From NCBI RefSeq assembly GCF_005405085.1, contig NZ_BJDJ01000023.1, positions 1 through 44,587 on the forward strand: a stretch of DNA of 44,587 bases, written 5' to 3'. Within the stretch, counting starts at the first letter, position 1. Every line of letters begins with the position of its first letter. Of the stretch, positions 17,417 through 26,177 are shown in pieces. The translations under genes were made by a program, and so were the position numbers. Below the pieces are notes generated by a model. That model made no database searches. It was not told the DNA's origin and was given only the letters and a program-made list of their open reading frames with translations. Origin of the DNA: Lactiplantibacillus daowaiensis (GTDB lineage Bacteria > Bacillota > Bacilli > Lactobacillales > Lactobacillaceae).

Positions 17417-20400
17417 TTGAGAGATAGTCGTTGGCAGCAAAATACCAAGCAAAGATTGATTATGTACAAGAGTCATAAAGGTTGGAAAATTAAAACACGA
17501 CTTTGGGGCAGCCTATTGGTGACTTTTTCAACCTTGGGCGTGTTGAATGCGACACAAACGATGACCGGCCAGGCCGCTACAGTAGCAGCACAACCAGTGG
17601 CGCCGACTCAAGTATCAACGCCACCGGTAGTCAAACAGTCTACACCTCAACCGGCCACCAGCAATGCAGTGACTGCTGGAACTGTTAAGCCGGCGTCAAC
17701 TACTGCGATACCGGCTAATCCACCGGTTACATCTCAACCGGCTCAGCCACGCCCTACAGCGCCTAAATCGGTTAAGCAACCGGCGACTGGTCCCCAATCA
17801 GCAGTGGCAACTTCAACTGCAACCCAACCTGTAGCAAGTACACCCCAAGAATCAACGTCGGTGCCTGTGGTCAAACCGACTGCAACACCAGTCGTGACAC
17901 CAACACCTGAATATCCCGTTTTGGCTCAAGACAAACCGGTCAATATTGGGGTGGATACGACGCAAGTGAATTTGACAGCGGCACAGATTGATAGTCACTT
18001 TAACGCAACGATTGAAAATCTCGATGAGAATGATCAAGATGACAACCCCAAGGCTAATCAAGTGAAACAACCGATTGATAAGGCCGGCGCCATCAATTTG
18101 ACGGTTAAAGCGCATACGTATCATACTGCAAATGGTGGGGGAAAAGCTGTTACGGGTCATCAAGCAGCCCATGTTGCTTTTGAACATGAAATTGACTTTA
18201 AGCATAATTTTTCAATGACCGGGGCACTAGGAATCGGTAGCCAAACGGCCGGCGGCGCAGATAGTGTTGGCGTGATTTTTGCACCCGGTGATCCGACGAC
18301 TGCGACGGATGGCCATTCCGGTGGTCAATTGGGACTAGGTGGCCTTAAGCAGGCGTTCGGGTTCGTTTATGATGAGCATTACAATGACAACTATCACGAT
18401 CCGAGCAAGCAACCTTATATTGGGTGGCGAACGACCGATGCGGCGGGAAATTTGCAAGCCGTTGCTTCTGAAAATGATTGGCAAATTGCCAGTACCGCGG
18501 GATTGAATGATCGTACTAAACAACCGATGAACGACTTTACCATGGATTATGATGCTAGTACGAAACTTTTGACAGTGGTGTTTGGTAATGCAACTTTTAC
18601 TAAGCAAATTGTCGATATTGATACGGGGTATGCCTTGTCTATTGCCGCATCAACTGGTGGTGATTGGAATAATTATGCCGCCAGAATCGATAAGTTCAGC
18701 TATACACCAAAGACGATCCCGGTCGCAATTAAGTTAGTTGATTCGGCGGAGGCTAACGCGCTCTTGAATCAAGTAAACGTCAATGTGACCGCCAATATTG
18801 GGGATGCGATTTCAGTTTTCTCAACTCAAGCAGCAGCCGATCGCGCCGTGGCATTAGGAGAAGTTAATCCTAATTTGGTGGCAGTATTGCCAACTGATTC
18901 GGCCGGGAATAATTATGTAGTCGACTTTGATTCACCAGTTACTACTGGTAACCATGGTGTCGCACACAATATTGCGGGCACGCCAAATCAAGATGTGGCT
19001 GACGCAACTTATTACACCTATACGGTAACTGATGATAGCCAACAACTGATGACGGTCCCGGTCAGAAGGGCCTTCAAAACGGTTGTGACACCAGTCGATG
19101 CGCAGACTAAGCAACCAATTGAAGGTGCTACCGCAGTAACCGTGATTGCTGTTACTGGCAAAGCAACATTAGTGACACTTCCGGGGTACACGCCAACAAA
19201 GGTGATCTTAATGGCACCGACCACTGGTGAACAAGTGGCCCATAATGAGTTGTTAATTGACCAAACTAAAGTAGCGACTGATGACACATCAACCACGACG
19301 ATGGCAGTACCATTGGCACATTATTACATTGTGACCGGTCAGACCACGGCTGGTCAAACCGTCACAAACAAAGTCACGGTCGGTACTGGTCAATCAGTTA
19401 CAGCTGCGCTAAATAAACAAGCTTTACAAACGGCTACTGGCACGGCAATCGATCAGACCGCTTATCAGTGGTCTGAAGTCGCGCCGGCGGCAGTTGGTGA
19501 TAGTACCGATGCCGACCATCCCCAAGTGGTGACAAGTCTTTTAGTCCCAACCGCTAGTACCCTAAAGGCATTGGCACAACAAGCGCAAGCAAATCAAACG
19601 GCTGCTGATGAGCATAAACAAGCGGCCCAAGATTTATTTGATAACTTTGTTAAAATCGATGGCTTGTCGGCTGATCAAAAGGCGGCTGCCCAGACGTCAC
19701 TAACCGCGATTAAGGATATGTATACTAAGCTTTCGGCCAATAATGCCACTGCCAGGGCGGACTTTACAACGGCCCTGGCTGCCACTACTCCTGCAGCAAG
19801 GTACCAAGCAGCTCAGACGGGTGGCGCGGCGTTACAGACAACCACTGACTTGTTGCAACAATTGCAAACGGCCTTAACGACCTTGACAACGAAAAAACAA
19901 GCCGCTGCAGCTAGTTTAGTGACCCTAGAAGCACAATCGCAAGTCTATGGTGAACCGCTGCTGTCGCCAGACGTTAATTTCGGGCCTGACTTTGGCACAT
20001 TAACTGCGGCACAAATTGACGGGATAAAACAAAGTGGCAATTTTCAATATTTAGATGCTAATCAGCAAGTTGTGACCCCAAAAGTTGTGGGCCAATATAC
20101 GATTGGTTTGTCAGCTCAAGGGCGCGCCTATTTGAAACAACTCATGCCTAACAATCCCAACGCGGGGCTATTTGTTGCCAGTCTGTTAACGATTACGCCG
20201 AAAACGGTGGTGGCTGACTTGCAGGACGCTAAAGTCACTTATGGGGATACGCCAACATTTAATGGCAATTTAAATGAACCCGACGATCACCTACAATCAA
20301 CTGATTTTGAAATCGTAGATACGGCGACTGGACAAGTTGTGACTAGTCACGACTTACAAGTGAACGGGCATTACACGGTCTGCTACACTGCCGACAAGCA

Positions 20401-23400
20401 AACGGCGTTACAACAAAATGGCGATTATCACTTTTCGAAGTTTGCAACGGCTAAGCTGACGGTGATACCTAAAACCGTGACCGTCGTCGCGCAAGCCCAT
20501 GGGAAGACGTACGGTACTGTGGCTGATCCAACCTTGGATTTTGTCGCGCCAGTAGGATTAGCTAACGCGGATATCCCAGCGGACTTAGGAGTAACCCTCA
20601 GTCGTGAAGCTGGGGAACATGCTGGGACGTATCAAATTACGGGTGTGGCAACGAATCCAAACTACAAGGTCACGGTGACGCCAGCGACATTTACGATTGC
20701 TAAACGACCGGTGACGGTCACGATTGCGGCGGCTGAAAGTGTTTATGGCGACGCACAGCCGTCCTTTCAATTAACGACTGCCGCTAAAGACGTGTTGGTA
20801 GCGGGGGATGCACTAGCTGCTTTAGGGACGATTCAATATACGCCAGCTAGTGGTCACGATGTCGGTATTTATCAAGTCACAGGGACGGCAACTGGCGCCG
20901 ATTATTTGGTTCAAATCAATGCGGGTCAATTAACGATTAAGCCGCGGCCAATTACAGTGACCTTGGGCCAAGCATTTAAAATGTACGGTGATGACAGTAA
21001 CATGATGCCAATGCCAATGGTGTCACCGGCTGATTTGAAATATGGTGATGGCTCTTCTGATTTAAAGGTGCAGTTAACGCGTGAACCTGGTGAGGCGGCA
21101 GGTAGGTATACCATTACCGGCGTTGGAAAAAATAAAAACTATCTGATTACGATTAGGGAAGGCAGCTTGACGATTCTTAAGAAGCCGTTGACTGTTAAAT
21201 TTGCTGACCAGCAAAAAGTGTACGGCGAGCCGGATCCGCTCCCGACGTTAGAACCAGTCACTGACTTAGTTGCTGGTGATACCCAGGCCGATTTAAAGCT
21301 AACAGTTGATCCGATGACAGCTACGGCAGTTGGTCAACATCCCATTCAAGGAATCGTTGACAATCCCAATTATAGAATTACTGTCACACCGGGGGTATTG
21401 ACGATTACTAAGCGCCCGATTACCGTGAAATTGGCTGATCAAACCCAAGTCTACGGTGATCCAGACCAAGCCTTTGATGTGCAGACGCCTGTTGCCAGCT
21501 TGCAAGGTGACGATGCGGTCAATGCGCTTGGATTGACGATTAAGCGCGATGCCGGTCAGCAAGTTGGTCAGTATGCCATCCACGCAACAGCCGCTGATAA
21601 TACCAATTATCAAGTTACGGTGCAAGCTGGGCGATTGACCATCATACCAAGACCGGTAACTGTGACAGCGACGGATTTGTCAAAAGTTTATGGTGCGACC
21701 GATCCTAAGTTATCCCAAACGGTCACTACTGGAACCGTCTTAACAGCTGATGATTTGGGGGTTACCCTTACACGGGTGCCGGGTGAACAAGCTGGCCAAT
21801 ATGTGATTAAGGCTGCTGCGCCGGCAACGAATCCTAACTATGTGGTGACGGTTAAGCCAGGGACCTTAACGATTACGCCACAGCAGTTAACGGTCAAACT
21901 TGCTGACCAGCAAAAGGTGTATGGCGATGCTGATCCGCAAATGAGTTTTACGATAACCGCTGGTCACTTGGCAGCTGGTGATACTGCCGCAATGCTCGGA
22001 CTGCAATTAGCAGCACATGACCAAACCGTTGGACACTATCAGTTAGCTGGTAACCAAAGCATTGATGCGTCGGCCAATTATCAGGTTACAATCATACCGG
22101 GAACCTTAACGATTACCAAGCGCCCGATTACCGTAACGGTGGCTGATCAAAGCAAAATATACGGAGCTGCGGATCCTAAATTTAGCGGCCAGCTTTCAGC
22201 GGGGGCGTTAACCCAAAATGATTCGCAAGCGTCACTAGGACTAGCATTTAGTCGGACACCTGGTGAAACAGCGGGTCATTATACGATCATGGGGACGGCA
22301 AGTAGTCATGATTATGCCGTCAAGGTGGTGCCCGGAAACTTACTGATACAACCGGTAGCAGCAAATTTGAAACTAACTGATATGGCAATCGTTTATGGTG
22401 AGCTACCAAAGCTCACGACGGTCTTTAAATGGGGCAATCGGACTTGGCAATTAACCCCCAGTGATTTTGAAGTCGTAGATACCAGTCAACAGTCAGTGGC
22501 GTTGTCAGCGCTCCAAGCTGGGGGCGACTATCGTATCCAACTGACTGCCGCGATGCAAGCAAAATTAGCTGCTGATTCAAACATCCAATTAACGCAAGTA
22601 TTACCCGGCCAGTTAACGGTTGCCAAACGGCCATTAACCATCAAAATTGCGGATCAAACGCAATATACTAATCAAGCACTTGCGCCAATGCAAGTGACGT
22701 TAACGCAGGGCCGTTTACGGCCAACTGATTCATTGGCTGCATTAAAGTTGGCCTATACGCTACCGGCGCCACAAGCAGTTGGTACGTATACGGTTAATGC
22801 CACTGCAAGTAATCCGAACTATGCGGTCCAGGTTGTTGCCGGACAACTTAAACGGTTAGGCCAAGTTGTTGATGCAACCGGCAATCGGACAACGACTGAA
22901 AAAGATGCGGCTGGCCGGGTCGTTAAAGTGATCAAGCAGTGGACTGATCACACGACGACAGTTTATACGAATCAACCAGTCACCGGCCAACAACAGGTAA
23001 TCGAACTGGTGGGTCAACACATGGTTGATCAATACACGTTAACCCCGGAGCGTTCAGTGGCCCGGCTGTCGGATGGGACGGGGACAATCACCACAGTAAC
23101 AATGACACCGACGGGCTTAACGTTTAGCCATCTAGCAGTTAGTCAAAGTCGACCGAGTGCATCGCCAATGATGAAGCCTAAGCCAATACCAAATCAGCAA
23201 TTGACGTCTAACAAACAACTGACGACTAATGCACAGCCAGCTGCCAAACCAGCACCTGATCAGTTGGCTACAAAACCGGTCGTACAGGCAAAGCCAGTCC
23301 AATCGACACCAAATACGCCAGGAATAGCCAATGCAGCAGTGCCCCAACCGACAGCTAGTGTAACGCCAGCAGTCACAAGAATACCGGTCGTAACTGGCGT

Positions 23401-23647
23401 GTCAAAAACCGTCCTCCCAGCAGCGCTGTCAATGCAGCGCGTGCAGGCGAAACCAGTAATTAGTACTGACGCACAAGTGGCTTCGCAACTAGAAACAACT
23501 GGTCCAGCACCAATTCAACCAGATAAGGCAGTTGTACCAGCAACTGAATTACCACAAACCAATCAAAAGTCTGATCGTTATTTGACCATGATTGGGACAT
23601 TACTGTTAACGATTTTAGTGGGGGCCTTTAAACGTAAACAACATTAG
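17417..23647 (+). CDS. Giant lectin-like/MBG-repeat surface adhesin 2 (intact, LPQTN-anchored)
   Basis: The start TTG 17417 is chosen because AAAGGGGA and its 9-nt spacing match adhesin 1; the frame is open upstream to GTG 17378. The 2076-aa product is a full-length paralogue of adhesin 1: a KxYKxGKxW-like signal (MYKSHKGWKIKTRLWG), a Pro/Thr/Gln-rich linker, an L-type-lectin-like domain (about residues 194-440, FVYDEHYNDNYHDP), a helical spacer, a variant unit, 8 canonical MBG repeats, a second variant unit, a final MBG-like unit, a long Pro/Gln/Thr stalk, and the sorting signal LPQTN at about 2045-2049 with hydrophobic segment and FKRKQH tail. The likely role is sortase-attached adhesion to glycans. 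Ligands are unknown. Confidence 0.92.
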   Translation: MRDSRWQQNTKQRLIMYKSHKGWKIKTRLWGSLLVTFSTLGVLNATQTMTGQAATVAAQPVAPTQVSTPPVVKQSTPQPATSNAVTAGTVKPASTTAIPANPPVTSQPAQPRPTAPKSVKQPATGPQSAVATSTATQPVASTPQESTSVPVVKPTATPVVTPTPEYPVLAQDKPVNIGVDTTQVNLTAAQIDSHFNATIENLDENDQDDNPKANQVKQPIDKAGAINLTVKAHTYHTANGGGKAVTGHQAAHVAFEHEIDFKHNFSMTGALGIGSQTAGGADSVGVIFAPGDPTTATDGHSGGQLGLGGLKQAFGFVYDEHYNDNYHDPSKQPYIGWRTTDAAGNLQAVASENDWQIASTAGLNDRTKQPMNDFTMDYDASTKLLTVVFGNATFTKQIVDIDTGYALSIAASTGGDWNNYAARIDKFSYTPKTIPVAIKLVDSAEANALLNQVNVNVTANIGDAISVFSTQAAADRAVALGEVNPNLVAVLPTDSAGNNYVVDFDSPVTTGNHGVAHNIAGTPNQDVADATYYTYTVTDDSQQLMTVPVRRAFKTVVTPVDAQTKQPIEGATAVTVIAVTGKATLVTLPGYTPTKVILMAPTTGEQVAHNELLIDQTKVATDDTSTTTMAVPLAHYYIVTGQTTAGQTVTNKVTVGTGQSVTAALNKQALQTATGTAIDQTAYQWSEVAPAAVGDSTDADHPQVVTSLLVPTASTLKALAQQAQANQTAADEHKQAAQDLFDNFVKIDGLSADQKAAAQTSLTAIKDMYTKLSANNATARADFTTALAATTPAARYQAAQTGGAALQTTTDLLQQLQTALTTLTTKKQAAAASLVTLEAQSQVYGEPLLSPDVNFGPDFGTLTAAQIDGIKQSGNFQYLDANQQVVTPKVVGQYTIGLSAQGRAYLKQLMPNNPNAGLFVASLLTITPKTVVADLQDAKVTYGDTPTFNGNLNEPDDHLQSTDFEIVDTATGQVVTSHDLQVNGHYTVCYTADKQTALQQNGDYHFSKFATAKLTVIPKTVTVVAQAHGKTYGTVADPTLDFVAPVGLANADIPADLGVTLSREAGEHAGTYQITGVATNPNYKVTVTPATFTIAKRPVTVTIAAAESVYGDAQPSFQLTTAAKDVLVAGDALAALGTIQYTPASGHDVGIYQVTGTATGADYLVQINAGQLTIKPRPITVTLGQAFKMYGDDSNMMPMPMVSPADLKYGDGSSDLKVQLTREPGEAAGRYTITGVGKNKNYLITIREGSLTILKKPLTVKFADQQKVYGEPDPLPTLEPVTDLVAGDTQADLKLTVDPMTATAVGQHPIQGIVDNPNYRITVTPGVLTITKRPITVKLADQTQVYGDPDQAFDVQTPVASLQGDDAVNALGLTIKRDAGQQVGQYAIHATAADNTNYQVTVQAGRLTIIPRPVTVTATDLSKVYGATDPKLSQTVTTGTVLTADDLGVTLTRVPGEQAGQYVIKAAAPATNPNYVVTVKPGTLTITPQQLTVKLADQQKVYGDADPQMSFTITAGHLAAGDTAAMLGLQLAAHDQTVGHYQLAGNQSIDASANYQVTIIPGTLTITKRPITVTVADQSKIYGAADPKFSGQLSAGALTQNDSQASLGLAFSRTPGETAGHYTIMGTASSHDYAVKVVPGNLLIQPVAANLKLTDMAIVYGELPKLTTVFKWGNRTWQLTPSDFEVVDTSQQSVALSALQAGGDYRIQLTAAMQAKLAADSNIQLTQVLPGQLTVAKRPLTIKIADQTQYTNQALAPMQVTLTQGRLRPTDSLAALKLAYTLPAPQAVGTYTVNATASNPNYAVQVVAGQLKRLGQVVDATGNRTTTEKDAAGRVVKVIKQWTDHTTTVYTNQPVTGQQQVIELVGQHMVDQYTLTPERSVARLSDGTGTITTVTMTPTGLTFSHLAVSQSRPSASPMMKPKPIPNQQLTSNKQLTTNAQPAAKPAPDQLATKPVVQAKPVQSTPNTPGIANAAVPQPTASVTPAVTRIPVVTGVSKTVLPAALSMQRVQAKPVISTDAQVASQLETTGPAPIQPDKAVVPATELPQTNQKSDRYLTMIGTLLLTILVGAFKRKQH
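20470..22345 (+). repeat. Eight tandem MBG repeats of adhesin 2
   Basis: The units have the same pattern as in adhesin 1 (K-x-YG core, GE-x-AGxYxITG, NYxVTV) but are fewer and more divergent from one another, for example the third unit with YGDDSNMMPMP. The copy-number difference (8 against 12) accounts for most of the length difference between the two full-length genes. Confidence 0.8.
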
Positions 23648-23678
23648 GGTGTCTTAACGCAACATGAATCGTAAGCAA

Positions 23679-23719
23679 AAAAGTACGCCAATCCAGTTCA
23701 GTCTGGGTTGGCGTACTTT
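23679..23719. terminator. Bidirectional terminator between adhesin 2 and pncB
   Basis: A stem AAAAGTACGCCAA-CCAG/CTGG-TTGGCGTACTTTT with a short loop lies between the convergent stop codons and touches the pncB stop. Confidence 0.85.
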
Positions 23720-25141
23720 TTAGGCGTTCACAGCTGCTAATTCGGTTTGTAAGTTCGCTAAAGCGGCAGTCATGTAGACTGGATAGTCATCGGGATTGAC
23801 CAAACGTTGCGTTGGCTTCGGGAGAGCCGTTAATTGCTGCTGACTATATTCGCGAATGGCAGCGACACTCGTGATTTCAGTAGGTGTTAACGAAACTGGG
23901 TGTAACAATGGTTGGGCCACAAAATTCGTTAAGGGTTGATGGGTTTTAAACTTGATGGGATTACTGTCATAGACCGATAATTCGGTTAGGTGGGTGATAT
24001 CCTCATCGGCTAAAGCAATTAAATCAGCAAAAGCGAGTTGACTACCGGGGCGATAAAGGCGATAAACTTGCTTTAACCCAGGCATTGTCAACTTGGCCCG
24101 GCTGGCGCTAACTTTAATTTTGGGTTGCCATTGCGTCTCTGTTTTAGTGGCAGCTAGTTTATAAACCCCACTTAAAACGGGTGCCGAGGCACTAGTAATC
24201 AGCTTTTCACCAATACCAAAGTTGTCGATTGGGGCACCTTGGTTTAGCAGAGCAGTAATAATGGTTTCGTCTAAGGCATTTGAAATCGTAATTTTAGCGG
24301 CTGGAAAACCAGCTTCATCAAGCATTGCCCGTGCTTGCGTGGTTAGGGCCGCCACATCACCAGAATCGATGCGAATCCCAACGGGTTCATGCCCAGCCGC
24401 TCGGAGTTCTTTGAAGACTCGAATGGCATTAGGTACACCTGAGGCTAAAACGTCATAGGTGTCGACTAGTAGGGCACTGTTATCGGGATAATAGTGCGCC
24501 CAAGTCCGAAAGGCCGTTAATTCATCATCGAAAGCTTGAATCCAACTATGGGCCATCGTGCCTGCGACCGGAATATCGAATTTTTGAGCAGCTAGCACGT
24601 TTGAGGTGCTGCGGGCACCGCCAATAACCGCCGCGCGAGTACCGTAGACCGCACTATCGGGACCTTGAGCCCGGCGCGCACCGAATTCCATAATGGGTCG
24701 GCCTGCTGCGGCGTACGTCATTCGGCGGGCTTTAGTCGCAATTAGCGATTGATGATTAACGATATTCAACACTAAAGTTTCTAATAACTGTGCTTGGGCT
24801 AGCGGCCCAGTAATCGTTAAGAACGGTTCACGTGGAAAGACCGGGGTCCCTTCAGGCATGGCTGTTAGTTGACATTGCATGTGAAAGTTGGCCAAGTAGG
24901 TCAAAAAGTCATCATCCCACAAAGCTAGACTTTTGAAATAAGCCAAATCGGCTGGTGTAAAGTGAAATTGTTGTAGTGCGGTCACCACTTGCTGTAAGCC
25001 GGCACTGATCACAAAGCTGCCATCATCGGGCACATTGCGAAAAAAGACATCAAAATGGCCCCAAGTAGTGGGTAAAGCTTGTTGAAAACCGTTAGCCATC
25101 GAAAATTCATATAAATCGGTTAATAGTGAAAGTTGTCGCAT
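23720..25141 (-). CDS. pncB: Nicotinate phosphoribosyltransferase
   Basis: This cytosolic enzyme converts nicotinate and PRPP to nicotinate mononucleotide, the first step of NAD salvage. The 473-aa product has the family N terminus (LTDLYEFSMANGF, FDVFFRNVPDDGSFVISAGLQQ), the FGARRAQGPDSA-YGTRAA region, the segment AGTMAHSWIQAFDDE, and PRPP/nicotinate-site segments (VGIRIDSGDVAAL, ISNALDE, IDNFGIGEKL). Length and order are normal. It is divergent from niaR, with a perfect 12-bp dyad 28 nt before the start codon, indicating NiaR repression when niacin is plentiful. Confidence 0.96.
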   Translation of the reverse strand: MRQLSLLTDLYEFSMANGFQQALPTTWGHFDVFFRNVPDDGSFVISAGLQQVVTALQQFHFTPADLAYFKSLALWDDDFLTYLANFHMQCQLTAMPEGTPVFPREPFLTITGPLAQAQLLETLVLNIVNHQSLIATKARRMTYAAAGRPIMEFGARRAQGPDSAVYGTRAAVIGGARSTSNVLAAQKFDIPVAGTMAHSWIQAFDDELTAFRTWAHYYPDNSALLVDTYDVLASGVPNAIRVFKELRAAGHEPVGIRIDSGDVAALTTQARAMLDEAGFPAAKITISNALDETIITALLNQGAPIDNFGIGEKLITSASAPVLSGVYKLAATKTETQWQPKIKVSASRAKLTMPGLKQVYRLYRPGSQLAFADLIALADEDITHLTELSVYDSNPIKFKTHQPLTNFVAQPLLHPVSLTPTEITSVAAIREYSQQQLTALPKPTQRLVNPDDYPVYMTAALANLQTELAAVNA

Positions 25142-25168
25142 CGGTTAGACCTTCCTAAGTTAGATTAA

Positions 25169-25180
25169 GTGTCTTGACAC
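25169..25180. promoter_or_regulatory. Probable NiaR operator between pncB and niaR
   Basis: The perfect dyad GTGTCTTGACAC lies just upstream of pncB. The flanking TTAAGTGTC-TGACA pattern recurs immediately after niaR at 25805-25818. Placement next to a niaR gene and its best-known target type makes this an operator by context. Confidence 0.65.
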
Positions 25181-25297
25181 CCCTGGATATTAATCTTAGT
25201 GTAGCATAAGTTATTGATCACCACCAATCAGAATTAATGAATCTTGAGCCAGATATCTGCTAAACTAAAGCTATGATTAAATTAGGGAGTTGATTAC

Positions 25298-25807
25298 ATG
25301 ACCGGTGCAGAACGGCGGGCGCAACTAAAGGCCCAACTATCAACGAGTACGAGTCCTATCAGTGCCACCATGTTTGCAAAACAATTCGGTGTAAGCCGGC
25401 AAACCATTGTCGGCGATATTTCGCTGCTCCGTGCTAATGGTGTTCAAATCGTGGCGACCTTGCGCGGCTATCAAGTTGAAGATAGCACGAGTCCGACCGC
25501 AGTTTTAGTGTGTCGCCACTTTCCAAACGATACGGCTGATGAGATGCAGCGGATTATTCAAGCCGGTGGGGTGATTAAAGATGTCGCCATTGAACACCCA
25601 CTGTATGGGCAATTACGCGGTGAATTAGAAATTGGGACGCTGGGTGATTTGAAACTATTTTTAGCACGCGTCCAACAACATCAAGGGCATTTATTGTCGG
25701 AACTGACAGATGGGTTACATACGCATACGATTGCTTATGATACGCCCACGCAATTAGCGGCAATAAAAACGAGTCTGAAAGCAGCCGGCTATTTGTATCA
25801 AAGTTAA
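25298..25807 (+). CDS. niaR: Niacin-responsive transcriptional repressor NiaR (YrxA family)
   Basis: The 169-aa product has an N-terminal HTH_11 domain (about residues 5-60, with FAKQFGVSRQTIVGDISLLRANG) and a C-terminal 3H domain. The metal/ligand histidines are visible as His74 (CRHF), His100 (EHPLYG) and His141/143 (LHTHTI). NiaR proteins repress NAD synthesis and niacin uptake or salvage genes when nicotinate is available. The gene is divergent from pncB, its likely target. It starts at ATG 25298 behind TTAGGGAG. Confidence 0.93.
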   Translation: MTGAERRAQLKAQLSTSTSPISATMFAKQFGVSRQTIVGDISLLRANGVQIVATLRGYQVEDSTSPTAVLVCRHFPNDTADEMQRIIQAGGVIKDVAIEHPLYGQLRGELEIGTLGDLKLFLARVQQHQGHLLSELTDGLHTHTIAYDTPTQLAAIKTSLKAAGYLYQS

Positions 25808-25808
25808 G

Positions 25809-25818
25809 TGTCATGACA
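25809..25818. promoter_or_regulatory. Second NiaR-like dyad, downstream of niaR
   Basis: TGTCATGACA, preceded by the same TTAAG as the first site, begins one base after the niaR stop codon. It lies about 90 nt upstream of the promoter of the putative RNA at 25921, so it might control something other than pncB. Confidence 0.45.
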
Positions 25819-25905
25819 GGTGTAAATAGGTGCCGAAGACAATTGTTTGTAATATAACCATTCGATGCTTAAATTGTGCTTTTTGGCCCTGTTTAAGCAG
25901 GTTCC

Positions 25906-25923
25906 TGTTATACTGATATCAGT
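25906..25923 (+). promoter_or_regulatory. Extended -10 promoter overlapping a palindrome
   Basis: TGTTATACT (25906-25914) is an extended -10 element without a good -35. It overlaps the perfect 12-bp palindrome ACTGATATCAGT (25912-25923). An imperfect dyad CCTGTTTAAGCAGG lies just upstream (25888-25901). Confidence 0.45.
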
Positions 25924-26037
25924 TATCAATCACCTAATCCCCAACGGACTTAAATTAGCTTTTAGCGACGACTCCCCCAGATTAGTTGTTGCCACAGACT
26001 CCGGGCCATTACGAAATTATCGTAGTGGTCTTTTTTT
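25921..26037 (+). ncRNA. Putative ~115-nt terminator-ended RNA (sRNA or attenuator)
   Basis: A stretch with no coding sign runs from a promoter-like -10 to a strong hairpin: an 11-bp fully paired stem at 26004-26014/26020-26030, loop AATTA, then seven T. Upstream of the hairpin are C-rich single-strand candidates (ATCCCC, ACTCCCCC, ACTCC) and a possible stem CTAATC/GATTAG (25934-25939 with 25980-25985). The gene before it ends at 25807 and the next promoter is at 26111, so the hairpin does not simply terminate niaR. It fits a free-standing small RNA whose C-rich loops could pair with GGGG ribosome binding sites. I recognise no known riboswitch class. Confidence 0.4.
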
Positions 26038-26107
26038 GATGGTCACCGTTAAGTCGAGGGATGAAAGGTTTAAACTATCAAAGACAGCATCATTAGTTGC
26101 GTGTTTT

Positions 26108-26154
26108 TTGTTGACAAGCAACAAAAACGTCGTTATTATGTTGCTTGTCAACAA
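26108..26154 (+). promoter_or_regulatory. azoR-marR promoter with doubled MarR operator
   Basis: -35 TTGACA (26111-26116), a 17-nt spacer and -10 TATTAT (26134-26139). The 16-nt arms TTGTTGACAAGCAACA (26108-26123) and TGTTGCTTGTCAACAA (26139-26154) are exact inverted copies. Each arm is itself an interrupted dyad (TTGTTG/CAACAA around 5 nt). One covers the -35 and the other the -10 and start. Binding by the MarR protein encoded second in the operon is the obvious model. Confidence 0.8.
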
Positions 26155-26177
26155 AAAACAAGAAAGCCGGTTTCAAT

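Noticed and set aside
17852..18205. Minus-strand 117-aa frame inside adhesin 2
   Set aside because: It is antisense to a well-supported gene with domain matches, has odd composition and no ribosome binding site.
25921..26037. Known riboswitch (fluoride, preQ1, SAM-III, T-box)
   Set aside because: None of the conserved cores of these classes could be found; only a generic terminator and C-rich motifs are visible.
26145..26177. TTG 26145 as start of the azoreductase
   Set aside because: It lies within the operator and about at the transcription start; the flavodoxin-like N terminus begins at ATG 26178.
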